A program made the translations under genes and the position numbers. The notes beneath the pieces are model-generated. The model was not told the origin of the DNA. It did no database searches and saw only the letters and a list, made by a program, of their open reading frames with translations. Of a DNA stretch of 64,000 nt, positions 32,970 through 41,849 are shown piece by piece (positions within the stretch are counted from its first letter, which is position 1; each line of letters begins with the position of its first letter). Source of the stretch: Streptomyces griseus subsp. griseus (GTDB lineage: Bacteria > Actinomycetota > Actinomycetes > Streptomycetales > Streptomycetaceae). The DNA lies in the NCBI RefSeq assembly GCF_000720255.1, contig NZ_JOJE01000011.1, positions 1 through 64,000 of the forward strand, given 5' to 3'.

Positions 32970-33848
32970 TCAGAACAGGCCGTCCTGCAGATGCCCGGGG
33001 TCCTTGAACTCCCGTAGCGGCACACCGATCCGGCCTTCGGCCGCCGGGACCAGCTCCCACCCCCTCATCAACCGCGTGTCGAGCACCACGACTCCGCCCC
33101 CTGACTCCGTGGCGAGATGCAGGTCGGGGCCGGCGGCGGCCACCAGCTCGCCTCTCACCGCCCCGCCGGCGACCAGCTCGCGCACCTCGCCGACGGCCCG
33201 GGGCACCTCACCGAGCCCGAACACGCTCACGTGGTCGACGGCCCGGAAAGGCTCCCGGACGAGCGACTCCGGCCAGCCGTCGAGGGCCACCGCGCCGGCG
33301 TGCAACTCCGCGATCTCGGCCGCCCGTTCGCCTTCCGTCGGCGGCAGAGCGGACCTCACCGCCCGCTTCTCGGCGTACGGAATCCGGTCCGGCACCCGCA
33401 GCGCCGCACGGAGCAGCTCCTCCGTCCGCCGGGCGGCCATCAGGGGCCCGGTGCCGAGCCAGGTGAAACAGACGGCGCCCTGTTCGAGCAGACGCGCCGA
33501 ACCGCGCTCCTGGGCGGTGATCCCGACCTTGGCCATGCCGGGCCCGAACCACGCGAGATACACCCGGTACGTCCGAGGATCGTCCGCGATCGTGTCCGCG
33601 GCGACGGAGTGCGCCCGGTCCAGCCGCGCACAGTCCTCGCAGCGCGCCCCCGCACTCCGCCCGGGCACGCCCGCCCGCACCGGACACGGATGCCCCCGCG
33701 CACCCACACACGTCCGCACACCCCCCTCGACGACCCCGAAGGCCACCCGCTTCCCCCAGGACAGCGGACTGACCTGCCCCCCGTCCCACACCAGCACGGG
33801 ACCGTCCGACGCCCACCGCAGTCCCGCGCACTTCCACGCCTGTCCCAT
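32970..33848 (-). CDS. DUF2797 protein
   Basis: 292 residues from the ATG at 33848 (MGQAWKCAGLRWASDGPVL). The DUF2797 signature is a beta-rich N-terminus, a Cys cluster (TCVGARGHPCPVRAG ... GARCEDCARLDRAHS) that probably binds zinc, and the segment RTYRVYLAWFGPGMAKVGITAQERGSARLLEQGAVCFTWLGTGPLMAARRTEELL, which resembles a GIY-YIG-like fold. Biochemical role unknown. Monocistronic, downstream of no obvious partner. Confidence 0.85.
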   Translation of the reverse strand: MGQAWKCAGLRWASDGPVLVWDGGQVSPLSWGKRVAFGVVEGGVRTCVGARGHPCPVRAGVPGRSAGARCEDCARLDRAHSVAADTIADDPRTYRVYLAWFGPGMAKVGITAQERGSARLLEQGAVCFTWLGTGPLMAARRTEELLRAALRVPDRIPYAEKRAVRSALPPTEGERAAEIAELHAGAVALDGWPESLVREPFRAVDHVSVFGLGEVPRAVGEVRELVAGGAVRGELVAAAGPDLHLATESGGGVVVLDTRLMRGWELVPAAEGRIGVPLREFKDPGHLQDGLF

Positions 33849-34200
33849 TGCCGTCGAGGGTAGAGGCCGCCACTGACATTGATATTGCTGGGCAGGTTCC
33901 GGTGGTCGTGGCTCTGCCACTGACTGACGTCCTGCTGGGCTGTCTTCCCGCTGTTCTGCCCGGCCACCGGGGCCTGCTCACGTCGTGGAGGTCAACCGGC
34001 CCGACCGGGCCGAGAGGCGCCGCGTCGGCAAGTCCGCCCCCCGTCGACGCCTACGCCGCCGCCCGTGCCGCCCTGTCAGGACGCGCATCCAGCGCCCCCA
34101 AGGACGACACCGTCACCGGCATACGCGCCCTGCAGACGGCGGAGCGGGCAGCGTTGGAGAACCCGACCGTCGCGATGGCGACCCCGGTCCAGCCGACGTC
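33849..34200. other. No supported gene; possible remnant sequence
   Basis: All frames lack known domains. One plus-strand frame reads DDTVTGIRALQTAERAALENPTVAMATP-like protein sequence just before the truncated marR, suggesting a second unidentified gene fragment. Promoter of the DUF2797 gene must also lie here. Confidence 0.4.
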
Positions 34201-34695
34201 ACGACGGGAGCGGTGACCGGCATCATCAACCGCCTGGAACGCGCCGGTTACGTCACCCGCCGCCCCGACCCGACGGACCGCCGCCGGGTCCGCGTGGCGT
34301 CAGTGCCGGAGGCGGTCGCCCGGGCGTACGAGCTCTACGAGCCCCACTACGCCCGCCTCGCCACCCTCTTCGCCGCGTACTCCCCCGAGCAACTCGCCCT
34401 CCTGACCGACTGGTTCACCCGCACGCTGGAGCTGTCACGGCAGTCACTGGAGGAGTCGCGCCGACGGGACCAGTGGACGCACGGCGGGCCGCGCCGGGCG
34501 GTCATACCTGGCCGGACAAAAAAGGGGCTGCTCGGCGCGTCCGGCTCCGCCTACCGTGTCCGCCATGCACCCGATCCGGCACTGCGTCATCTGCCCACCG
34601 CCCCGCTCCTGAGCGGGGTGTTGACGGGCCCGGCCGACGAAGAACTCGGCCGCGGCCCGGATTCGGCGTGCTCGCCGTTGCAGATCAGTCGCTGA
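34201..34695 (+). pseudogene. MarR-family regulator lacking its N-terminal half
   Basis: The frame picks up in the middle of the recognition region (TTGAVTGIINRLERAGYVTRRPDPTDRRRVRVASVPEAVARAYELYEPHYARLATLFAAYSPEQLALLTDWF) and carries on through the dimerisation helices. The normal first 55-60 residues, including the first dimerisation helix and HTH start, are missing; the upstream sequence in this frame (from 33985) is Arg-rich and unlike any MarR. There is no ribosome site at 34201. The tail after RRRDQW also looks unconstrained. A truncated relic, perhaps trimmed by a deletion that also created the odd 34.0-34.2 kb sequence. Confidence 0.7.
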
Positions 34696-34770
34696 TCCTC
34701 GGCCGACATCGAACCGTTGTTCACCCCGCTCCGACGTTGCCCACACCCACGTCGAAGTCGGAGCTCTCCC

Positions 34771-35697
34771 ATGTCCACGTCCACGTCCACGGACACCTCA
34801 CCCAGCCCTGCCCGCACAGCGCGGACGGGCACCGCCCTGCTCGTCCTGGCCGGAGTCCTCTGGGGCACCGGCGGCCTCGCCGGCTCCCTGCTCGCGTCCT
34901 CGGCCGACCTCCACCCGGCCGCCGTAGCCGCCTACCGCCTGCTGACGGGCGGTGCGCTCATCACGGCGTACACGGCCGCCACCGGCCGCCTGCGCTCCAT
35001 GCCCCGCACGCGCCCGACGCTGACCCGCATCGCCACGTCCGGTGTCCTGTTGGCCCTTTTCCAGGCGGCGTACTTCGCGGCCGTAGAGGCCACTTCGGCG
35101 GGCCTGGCCGCACTCACCACGATGGTCGCCGTCCCGGTCCTGGTGACAACGGGTTCCGCGGTCATGGCCCGTCGTCTGCCCACCGCCCGGGCCACGACGT
35201 CGATCCTCGTCGCGGCGGGCGGTCTGGTCCTGCTCCTCGACTCCCCCACCACTTCCCCCGCCGGCCTCGCCAGGGGAACGGCTCTGTCCCTCCTGGCCGC
35301 GGCCGGCTTCGCCACCCTCACCCTGACCCACCGCACCGAACTCCCCGCCCAGGACCAGACCACCACAACCGGCCTCAGCTTCCTCGCGGGCGGGCTCCTC
35401 CTGCTCCCCGTGGGCCTGGCGACCGGCATGGCCCTGAACCCCCGCCCGGACACCCTCGCCGCGCTGGCCTTCCTGGCCCTCTTCCCCACGGCACTCGCCT
35501 ACACCACGTACTTCGCCGGCCTCCGCCGCGCGACCCCCACCACCGGCGTCATCGCCGTCCTCCTCGAACCCCTCACGGCCACCGCCTTGTCGGTCCTCCT
35601 CCAGCACACCCCCCTGACCGCCACTCAGACCGTCGGGGCGGCCGCGGTCCTGACATCGATCGCCCTCCAACCGACGACCGACAGAACCGACGGCTGA
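34771..35697 (+). CDS. EamA-type DMT-superfamily transporter
   Basis: 308 residues from the ATG at 34771. Ten helices in two EamA repeats: GTALLVLAGVLWGTGGLAGSLLASSADLHPAAVAAYRLLTGG, then AGLAALTTMVAVPVLVTTGSAVMARRLP, and in the second half PTTGVIAVLLEPLTATALSVLLQHTPLTATQTVGAAAVLTSI. These carry small metabolites or drugs out of the cell. A DMT exporter is a common partner of a marR gene, so the relic upstream may once have controlled it. Convergent with the following MFS gene. Confidence 0.9.
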   Translation: MSTSTSTDTSPSPARTARTGTALLVLAGVLWGTGGLAGSLLASSADLHPAAVAAYRLLTGGALITAYTAATGRLRSMPRTRPTLTRIATSGVLLALFQAAYFAAVEATSAGLAALTTMVAVPVLVTTGSAVMARRLPTARATTSILVAAGGLVLLLDSPTTSPAGLARGTALSLLAAAGFATLTLTHRTELPAQDQTTTTGLSFLAGGLLLLPVGLATGMALNPRPDTLAALAFLALFPTALAYTTYFAGLRRATPTTGVIAVLLEPLTATALSVLLQHTPLTATQTVGAAAVLTSIALQPTTDRTDG

Positions 35698-35777
35698 GGT
35701 CCAGACGAAGAACGGCAAGCCGCCGACGGCGTAACGGCACCCGGCACGGGCGCCGGCACCGGGCACCGGGCACCGGC

Positions 35778-37004
35778 TCAGCCGTCTCCCGTACCGCTTC
35801 GCCGGGTGGGCAGCCCGGCGAAGCGGGCTCCCACGGTCACGAGCATGGCCACCGCGACGCACCCGCCGCACACCATGACCACTGACGGCGAGGTGCGATC
35901 CAGCACGACTCCGCCCAGCAGCGCAGCGGCGGAGAGCGTGGCCTGGAAGGAGGCCGTGAACAATACCGATGCCGCTTCGGGAGCGGACGGTGCCGCCTTG
36001 GCGAACCAGGTCTGCGAGGCAACGGGCACCGCGCCATAGCCGACGCCCCACACGACCAGCAGCAGCGCGGCCCCTCCCTCCCACCGGCCCAGCACCGGCA
36101 GCAGCAGAGTCGCCACCGCGACGAGCCCGGCCGCGAGCCCGAAAACGGCCCGTGGACACCGCGCCACCCAAGCACCGCCCAGGAAGTTCCCGACGACGCC
36201 GGCAGCACCGTAGATCAGCAGGAATGTGGTGATCATGCCGTCACCGAGCCCCGGCACCTGCTCCAGGAACGGCGTCACGTAGGTGTAGGTCCCGAAATGG
36301 GCCAGCACGATCAGGAAGGTCAGCAGCAGCGCGAAGCGGGTACGGACGCTCCGCAGCAGGCCCATGAGAACGCCGAGCCGGGTGACCCGTACGGGAGGCA
36401 GCGCAGGCACGACCACCATCAGCATGACCAGCACCCCCACCGCCAAAGCGCCCATGGTGGCGAACGCCGTACGCCACCCCATGTGATCCCCGACGAGGGT
36501 GCCGGCCGGCACCCCGAGGACGGACCCCAGCGGAACGGCGGAGAAGATCACGGCGGTCGCCCGCCCGACGGACTCCGGCGGCACCAACCGCTCGGCCAGC
36601 CCGGCTCCGATCGACCAGAACCCGCCGATGGTGATCCCCACCAGGACCCTGGAGACCAGTACGAGCCAGTAGTCGGGCGCCGCCGCGGCAAGGAAGTTCG
36701 CCACGGCGAGGAGCCCCATGAAGACGCCCAGCATCAGACGACGGTCAACCCGTGCCGTTGCCACGGTCAGCAGCGGAGCCGAAACCGCCGCGAGGAACCC
36801 CGGCATGGTCATCATCAGCCCGGCCCGGCCGTCCGAGACGGCGAAACCGGAGCCGATGGAGGTCAGCAGACCGATGGGCAGAATCTCCGTGGTGACGATG
36901 GCGAACACACCCAAGGTCACCGAAAGCACGGCCAGCCACCCGACCATCGCTGACCGAGTGCCCGGAACCTCACCGTCGACTGGGCGATCAATGGTTGATG
37001 ACAT
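35778..37004 (-). CDS. DHA1-type MFS exporter (AraJ/NepI-like)
   Basis: 408 residues from the ATG at 37004. Twelve helices, with FAIVTTEILPIGLLTSIGSGFAVSDGRAGLMMTMPGFLAAVSAPLLTVATARVDRRLMLGVFMGLLAVANFLAAAAPDY at the N-terminus (quoted in parts: FAIVTTEILPIGLL, ARVDRRLML). It belongs to the sugar/purine-ribonucleoside exporter group. No regulator is adjacent. The 277-bp region upstream has no other gene. Confidence 0.9.
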   Translation of the reverse strand: MSSTIDRPVDGEVPGTRSAMVGWLAVLSVTLGVFAIVTTEILPIGLLTSIGSGFAVSDGRAGLMMTMPGFLAAVSAPLLTVATARVDRRLMLGVFMGLLAVANFLAAAAPDYWLVLVSRVLVGITIGGFWSIGAGLAERLVPPESVGRATAVIFSAVPLGSVLGVPAGTLVGDHMGWRTAFATMGALAVGVLVMLMVVVPALPPVRVTRLGVLMGLLRSVRTRFALLLTFLIVLAHFGTYTYVTPFLEQVPGLGDGMITTFLLIYGAAGVVGNFLGGAWVARCPRAVFGLAAGLVAVATLLLPVLGRWEGGAALLLVVWGVGYGAVPVASQTWFAKAAPSAPEAASVLFTASFQATLSAAALLGGVVLDRTSPSVVMVCGGCVAVAMLVTVGARFAGLPTRRSGTGDG

Positions 37005-37281
37005 GGGCTCCGTCCGGTGAGAGTCACTGCATTCGCCGAACAGCACAGCACCCGGAGCCCCCACCCGGCTGGCAGGATTACGACGCCAACGACGGCGTCA
37101 GTCGCTGAATCGGAGAACCACGCGGCCGGCCCCACCGCCACTGCCGTCCCGGACATGGCTGCGGCCACCGGCTCGCCCGCACCGGTGCCGCCGGCGGGCC
37201 GGTGCGTCGAGTTGCTGACGCCGCTGCCGCTTCCGACACCACCACCGCCGCCGCCGAATCTTTACGTGGTCGGAGCGAACA
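37005..37281. other. Intergenic, no gene seen
   Basis: Leader of the MFS gene; GC-rich with no conserved frame or strong hairpin. Confidence 0.4.
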
Positions 37282-37629
37282 TCAGCGCCCCCACCTCAAC
37301 CGACCGGACCATCGCCCGATCCCCCACCGCGGACGCCGAGGACGCGGTGACCGGCGATCCTCCCCAACCACCCGACCCACCCCGCCAGAACGCCGCGCCC
37401 AGTGATCGTCAGGCGACAGCAACGGCGCCCGGCGTTCCGCCTGAGCCTGGACCTCGACGTAGGACTCGTGCGCCGTGACCCGGAACGCCTCCTCATAGGA
37501 GGCCAGGGCCGCGCTCACGCCACCACCCGCAAGGCCCCGGCGACGAACACGCCGCGCCAGCGCCGTAAGGCCCCCCAGCACAACGGCAAGTGCACCGACG
37601 AAGATCAGCAACGGTAAGAACACGTCCAC
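37282..37629 (-). CDS. Small N-terminally anchored membrane protein
   Basis: 115 residues from the GTG at 37629. One membrane helix (FLPLLIFVGALAVVLGGLTALARRVRRRG) and a conserved Streptomyces-type segment (GVSAALASYEEAFRVTAHESYVEVQAQAERRAPLLSPDDHW) that normally ends the protein. Here the frame continues for about 38 Arg/Gly/Pro-rich residues, which could be read-through past a lost stop. Overlaps the preceding lipoprotein frame by 25 nt, so the two may be coupled. Confidence 0.65.
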   Translation of the reverse strand: MDVFLPLLIFVGALAVVLGGLTALARRVRRRGLAGGGVSAALASYEEAFRVTAHESYVEVQAQAERRAPLLSPDDHWARRSGGVGRVVGEDRRSPRPRRPRWGIGRWSGRLRWGR

Positions 37630-37811
37630 AGCACGAGCGTACTGATATCTGCCCAGGGGTCCACGGCTTGGACACGTCCCGCCAGACCATCCTGAGGGCT
37701 CACGACCGTTGTCGGCCCGTGGGTGGCGGCCGCCCAGGGGTGCCCGCCACCGGAACAGGCCGACACGAACACCAGGGCCGACAGCGCTACGGCCGGCGGG
37801 GTCAGCCTCAT
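37605..37811 (-). CDS. Small putative lipoprotein
   Basis: 68 residues from the ATG at 37811. The N-terminus is a lipoprotein signal (LTPPAVALSALVFVSACSGGG, lipobox VSAC at Cys19). The remainder (HPWAAATHGPTTVVSPQDGLAGRVQAVDPW) has no known domain and the last dozen residues look unconstrained. It precedes and overlaps the small membrane-protein gene. Called mainly on the signal and codon bias. Confidence 0.45.
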   Translation of the reverse strand: MRLTPPAVALSALVFVSACSGGGHPWAAATHGPTTVVSPQDGLAGRVQAVDPWADISTLVLWTCSYRC

Positions 37812-37949
37812 CAGATCGTCCCCGACTCAGAAGCGACAACACGGAACGGGGTGTACGAGGGAACGGACCAGCACTTCATGCTTCTCGCCTGAGAACCGGT
37901 ACCGCGGCGGCGGCGCGATCACGCCCGTCCGCCGGCCGTTCCAGCAGAC

Positions 37950-38327
37950 TCAGCACGTGGAGCTGCTGGAGATCTTTACGCCGTTGACGACCGCGGAGTC
38001 GGCGAACACCGTTGACTGATTCGGCCGAAGGCAGATCGAGCCGCCGCCCTGGAGCCGCAGATACACCACGTCGTCATTCCGGGTGTTCATGACCCCGTAG
38101 TGCGGCCGCGGCGTGACCGTCTGATACCCACTGGTGACGTCCCGGTACTTCGAGATCGGCCTGCCCGCGAGCAACGCGTCGTTGTCCACGTAGAAGCAGA
38201 CGTAGGGGTAGGGGCAGCCCTGGGTGGGGGACTCCGCGTGGGCCGCGGAGGCGCCGGTCACGGACATGGCCGCGACGGCCACGCTCGCCCCCGCGAAGCC
38301 TGCGACCTTCCGGGTGACGAACTTCAT
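37950..38327 (-). CDS. Secreted small Cys-containing protein (peptidase-inhibitor I36-like pattern)
   Basis: 125 residues from the ATG at 38327 (GGAGG upstream). Sec signal to about residue 31 (VTRKVAGFAGASVAVAAMSVTGASAAHA). The mature part has four Cys (GCPYPYVCFY, SICLRP and the terminal SSTC) and a beta-rich pattern (MNTRNDDVVYLRLQGGGSICL). It resembles the small secreted I36-type inhibitor and crystallin-like proteins of Streptomyces, but similarity is too weak to assign activity. Monocistronic. Confidence 0.75.
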   Translation of the reverse strand: MKFVTRKVAGFAGASVAVAAMSVTGASAAHAESPTQGCPYPYVCFYVDNDALLAGRPISKYRDVTSGYQTVTPRPHYGVMNTRNDDVVYLRLQGGGSICLRPNQSTVFADSAVVNGVKISSSSTC

Positions 38328-38640
38328 CAAACCTCCATAATGCTCGAGCATGTCCGCGAGTGAGCGGGACTGGACATGACAAGGCGGGAGCATAGCCGGG
38401 GGGACCTCTGCCGCCGCCGTGAACTCCCCGCGTCCCGCGGACAATTACCGACGTTCCCGCCTGGGCCCGGTGCCGCCTGACTGGGTGGGGGCGCGCGCCC
38501 CGCTGCGGACCCGCGACCGGACCGCCTTGGCCGCTGCCTCATCACGGCCGGGCTGGTGCTGGGTGTGGCGGCGCGCCTCAGGTCTGTCCGGAGGGGCTGA
38601 CCCGCGCCTCCGCGCCGACGTCCGTAAAGCCAGAGAAAAG
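38328..38640. other. No gene seen
   Basis: 313 bp between the secreted protein and the element scar. Frames on both strands are Arg/Pro-rich shadows without ribosome sites. Confidence 0.5.
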
Positions 38641-38725
38641 CCAGAGACACTGAGGATCACTCCTTAGGGTCTCTGGTCTGCTGTGCACTCGGCAGGATTC
38701 GAACCTGCAACCTTCTGATCCGTAG
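38641..38725 (-). repeat. Distal attachment-site copy with degenerate tRNA terminator
   Basis: 38671-38725 is identical to 41844-41898. The similarity goes on to the left: CCAGAGACACTGAGGA-TCAC-TCCTTAGGGTCTCTGG (38641-38676) is a decayed copy of the perfect tRNA-Arg terminator at 41814-41849. Confidence 0.9.
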
Positions 38726-38808
38726 GATCGGGCATCACGTTGGGCAGGGCACTGCTTCTGTCCGTACTGATCGCTGATGTGGCTGATCGCCGGTCTCTAT
38801 GTGCCGTC

Positions 38809-38830
38809 GTTGCCGTCAAGGTTGCCGTCA
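38809..38830. repeat. GTTGCCGTCA repeats next to the distal att copy
   Basis: GTTGCCGTCAAG (38809-38820) and GTTGCCGTCA (38821-38830). The same motif flanks the other att copy (41782-41806), as expected for integrase arm sites. Confidence 0.55.
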
Positions 38831-38875
38831 CCTGTCGGACCGACTGCTCAGCAGCAACCGCCTTGCCCGCTGAGC

Positions 38876-39499
38876 TCACACTGCGGCGGCGCGGTGCAGT
38901 GTGAACCAGAACGTCGGGACCGGGTTCGTGCCGGGCGTCACGTCGGCCAGCTGCCACCCAGCGAACCTGGCGCTGAGTTCGTCCGCAGTGACGCCGGACC
39001 ACAAGTCGTCAAAGGCCCCGGGCCCGTACCCGAACATCAGCAATCGTGCGCCGGGGGCGGCGCGCTTGGTGAGGCCGACAGCGTAGGCGTCACGGCGGTG
39101 CGGTGGAACCCCGCAGTAGCAGCTCAGGTCGAAGAACAGGTCGTACGGGCCGGGCACGCCCACCTCGTCGAGTCGGGTGGCGTCCCCGCACAGCACCGTG
39201 ACGTCCGCTCCGGCCGCGGCGGCCTTCTCCCTCGCCTGCCGGACCGCGCGGTCGACCAGGTCGACGGCCGCCACCCGCCAGCCGTGCCGGGCCAGGTACA
39301 CCGCATTGGTCCCGGTGCCGCAGCCGAGTTCGAGGACCTGGCCTGGCGTCAGCGCGTCGGGCCCCTCTACCAGGGCCACGAGTTCGGGCGGCGTGATGCC
39401 GCTGTCCCACGGCGGCTTGCCGTCCCGGTAGAAGTCCTCCAACGCGCGGCGCACAGCCGCCTCTTGGTCGAGCTCCGCAGCCGTCCGAGTCTCGCTCAT
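38876..39499 (-). CDS. Class I SAM-dependent methyltransferase
   Basis: 207 residues from the ATG at 39499 (GGAGGGGTGGC upstream); a GTG two codons earlier is possible. Motif I is LELGCGTGTNAVYLARHG and motif II lies in VAAVDLVDRAVRQAREKA, then VTVLCGDATRLDEVG and PYDLFFDLSCYCGVPPHRRDAYAVGLTKRAAPGARLLMFGYGP. This is the small-molecule methyltransferase group related to tellurite/thiopurine-type enzymes. Divergent from the TetR gene, with shared operator, so it is probably induced by the compound it methylates. Cargo of the scarred element. Confidence 0.88.
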   Translation of the reverse strand: MSETRTAAELDQEAAVRRALEDFYRDGKPPWDSGITPPELVALVEGPDALTPGQVLELGCGTGTNAVYLARHGWRVAAVDLVDRAVRQAREKAAAAGADVTVLCGDATRLDEVGVPGPYDLFFDLSCYCGVPPHRRDAYAVGLTKRAAPGARLLMFGYGPGAFDDLWSGVTADELSARFAGWQLADVTPGTNPVPTFWFTLHRAAAV

Positions 39500-39519
39500 C
39501 GCCACCCCTCCAAGAAGTT

Positions 39520-39559
39520 AGAGTTTGACTCTAGTGAGTGACTCTAGAGATAGACTCTC
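39520..39559. promoter_or_regulatory. TetR-type operator cluster between methyltransferase and tetR
   Basis: AGAGT-TTG-ACTCT (39520-39532), followed by GAGTGACTCTAGAGATAGACTC, gives three ACTCT half-sites and a CTCTAGAG palindrome. It covers both start regions and should bind the adjacent TetR. Confidence 0.7.
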
Positions 39560-39562
39560 GGC

Positions 39563-40225
39563 ATGGATGCGGTCAAGGGATCCGACGGACAGAACGTCAA
39601 GCGCCCCGACAAGCGGGCCGAGCGTTCGCGGCGCACCCGCGAGAAGATCGTCGCGGCGGCACGGGACCTGTTCGTCACGCAGGGGTACGGAGCGACAAGC
39701 CTTCAGGAGGTTGCGGATCGTGCTGGCGTTGCTGTTCAGACCGTGTACTTCGTGTTCCGTAACAAGCGTGCGTTGTTCAAGGACGTCATCGACATGTCCA
39801 TCGCGGGCGACGCTGAACCGGTCGCCACGATGGACCGCGACTGGTTCCGCGCCGCGTGCGCCGAGCCCACCGCGGCCGGGCAACTGCGCGCTCACGTGCG
39901 GGGCGTGCGCGACATCCTCGGCCGGGTCGCCCCGATCATGCCGCTGATCGCCGCCGCTGCGGCCACGGACCCAGAAATCGCCGCGCAGTGGCCCGCTGGC
40001 CCCGACCCGCGCTACACCGTCCAGCACGCCGCAGCGAAGGCACTGACCTCCAAGCCCGACGCCCGCCCCGATGTCGATACCGCCCGCGCCGCCGACCTGC
40101 TGTACGGACTGCTCAGCCCAGAGCTATACCTGATCTTTGTCCGCGACCGGAGCTGGTCTCCCGAGGCCTGGCAAGAGTGGGCCTGCGCGACCCTCACTGC
40201 CCACCTCTGCACTGATCACGAGTAG
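39563..40225 (+). CDS. TetR-family regulator
   Basis: 220 residues from the ATG at 39563. HTH at about residues 27-73 (TREKIVAAARDLFVTQGYGATSLQEVADRAGVAVQTVYFVFRNKRALFKDVID) in the classical TetR pattern; the C-terminal ligand domain includes YGLLSPELYLIFVRDRSWSPEAWQEWACATL. It is divergently paired with the methyltransferase and separated by palindromic half-sites, so it almost certainly represses that gene and itself. Part of the cargo bracketed by the tRNA-Arg repeats. Confidence 0.92.
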   Translation: MDAVKGSDGQNVKRPDKRAERSRRTREKIVAAARDLFVTQGYGATSLQEVADRAGVAVQTVYFVFRNKRALFKDVIDMSIAGDAEPVATMDRDWFRAACAEPTAAGQLRAHVRGVRDILGRVAPIMPLIAAAAATDPEIAAQWPAGPDPRYTVQHAAAKALTSKPDARPDVDTARAADLLYGLLSPELYLIFVRDRSWSPEAWQEWACATLTAHLCTDHE

Positions 40226-40482
40226 GCCCTCAAGGCCCAGCCGAGTAAAGATCAAATGCCTAGTGCCAACCGCTGTACCGATCCCCAAGGCCATCTCCAG
40301 CGCCTCTCACAGGCCCGAACGCGACATCTGCACCGGGCTTGAACGCACTAGCGCGTCGACACCGCGGCCGCGTCAAACCGCCCAGCGACGTCACAGTCTC
40401 CCCATTGTCGTCATAATGACGTTAACGCTCAGAGTATGGCGTGCTCTGAGACGCTGGAGTCCGATCGAGAGGGGCCGCAGGT
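40226..40482. other. Intergenic, holds one palindrome
   Basis: No gene is seen. CGTCAT-A-ATGACG (40409-40421) is a perfect 13-bp palindrome about 60 bp before the Nudix start and may be its operator. Confidence 0.5.
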
Positions 40483-41014
40483 ATGGAGTGGAAGACCCAC
40501 GGTGAGCGTCAGATCTACACGAACAAGTGGGTGAACCTGTGTCTGGTCGACGTCCAGCAGCCTGACGGCGCAGGTGGGAGTACCACTCGTTCGCCTTCGG
40601 CACCTGGCCGTGGCTGCCGTGGTCAATGACCGCCAAGAGGTCCTGATGATGTGGCGGCACCGCTTCATCACGGACTCCTGGGCCTGGGAGTTGCCCATGG
40701 GCCTGGTCGAGGAGGGCGAGACCCCCGAGGAGGCGGCGGCGCGCGAAGTCCTGGAAGAGACAGGCTGGCGTCCTGGCCCCATCAAGCCCCTGATCTACGC
40801 CGAGCCGGCCAACGGCATCACCGACTCGCAGCACCACGTCTTCCGCGTCGACGGCGCGACCTACGACGGGCCGCCCACGGAGAAGAACGAGTCCGATCGC
40901 ATCGAGTGGATACCCCTCAGCGAGGTGCGGGGGATGATCGACCGCCGGGAGATCGTGAGCAGCGGATCGCTCGTGGGTCTCCTGTACGTGCTCATGGACG
41001 AGGCGATCCGCTGA
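40483..41014 (+). pseudogene. Nudix hydrolase of the AICE Pif type, N-terminal frameshifts
   Basis: The family start is at 40483 (MEWKTHGERQIYTNKWVNLCLVDVQQPDG, GAGAGGGG upstream), then the frame changes. Adding one base near 40570 and another near 40592 would give RRWEYHS joined to VRLRHLAVAAVVND, the usual family sequence, so two close single-base deletions are likely. The rest is intact, with a perfect Nudix box GLVEEGETPEEAAAREVLEETGW. A GTG at 40574 could still make a 146-residue protein lacking the N-terminal domain. In pSAM2 a Nudix protein (Pif) stops redundant transfer between carriers. Confidence 0.8.
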
Positions 41015-41764
41015 CCGGTGGGAGGAGTTCCCGTAGCCGCGCCTCGAAGGCCAGGGCTACGGGCTCTTGCCTGTGTGGGGCCAACTGGTCGTAGAACTCC
41101 CTCAGATGGCCTGACACGCGTTCAGAGGCCACCGCCGAGGCGGGCACCAGAGCTTGCGTGGCCGTGTCGCACGCCTGGTCTGGCTTGCCCTGGTCCAGCT
41201 GCGTACGAGCGAGCCAGAACGCGTGAAACGCACGGCCTCGCTGGTTCGTGTGAGCCTCGCGCCGCAAAGCGTCCGCGATCAAGGGCTCGGCTGTCGCTGC
41301 CTCGCCCAGTCGGCCGTGGGCAATGCCCGTGTCCACGATGAGCTTCGGCTCGTCGAAGTAGGTCACCATGACGGGTCCGGGTCGCTTCCTCCGGCCTGCT
41401 CGAAATGGCGATGCGCTTCCCCGATCGCGCGGTGCGTCGAGTCCCGGTTGCCAAGGGTGGCGTGAGCGAAGGCTTCGCGCATGGACAGCATCGACAGCAC
41501 GCGTGGGGTGGTGCCCAGGGCCGAGCGAGCTTGGTCCTGCGCGGCGGTCACGAGTGCCAGTGAGTCCGCGGGCTTGTCCTGGTAGGTCGCCTGCAAGCTC
41601 ATGCAGGCAAGCACGTTGGCCATGAACTGCCGGTCGTCGATTTCCTTGGCAAGTTGCAGGGCCTCGGTGAAGTACGTGCGGGCCTGGTTGTACTGGCGAG
41701 CGTCGAAATGGGTCCAGCCCGTAAGGCGAGCCAACTCGGCGGCGATCCCGTACAGGCCGTGCAC
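40992..41764 (-). pseudogene. TPR-type regulator, N-terminal HTH lost and frameshifted
   Basis: From 41764 the sequence reads TPR repeats (HGLYGIAAELARLTGWTHFDARQYNQARTYFTEALQLAKEIDDRQFMANVLACMSLQATYQ), the C-terminal sensor part of Streptomyces XRE-TPR regulators. It breaks at about 41365-41385 (SDPDPSW then stop) and resumes in another frame (VTYFDEPKLIVDTGIAHGRLGEAATAEPLIADALRRE ... LREFYDQLAPHRQEPVALAFEARLRELLP) to 40992. The N-terminal helix-turn-helix is missing, cut near the att site. Its 3' end overlaps the Nudix end by 23 nt. Confidence 0.8.
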
Positions 41765-41781
41765 CTGCTCCCTCTGAGGCG

Positions 41782-41806
41782 GTTGCCGTCAACGACTGCC
41801 GTCAAC
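41782..41806. repeat. GTTGCCGTCAA repeats next to tRNA-Arg att copy
   Basis: GTTGCCGTCAA (41782-41792) and CTGCCGTCAAC (41796-41806), matching the pair at 38809-38830. Candidate integrase arm sites left at the scar. Confidence 0.55.
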
Positions 41807-41813
41807 CCAAAAG

Positions 41814-41849
41814 CCAGAGGCCCTGTGGATCACTCCACAGGGCCTCTGG
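41814..41849 (-). terminator. Terminator of tRNA-Arg(ACG)
   Basis: A perfect 16-bp stem: CCAGAGGCCCTGTGGA (41814-41829), loop TCAC, TCCACAGGGCCTCTGG (41834-41849). Confidence 0.93.
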
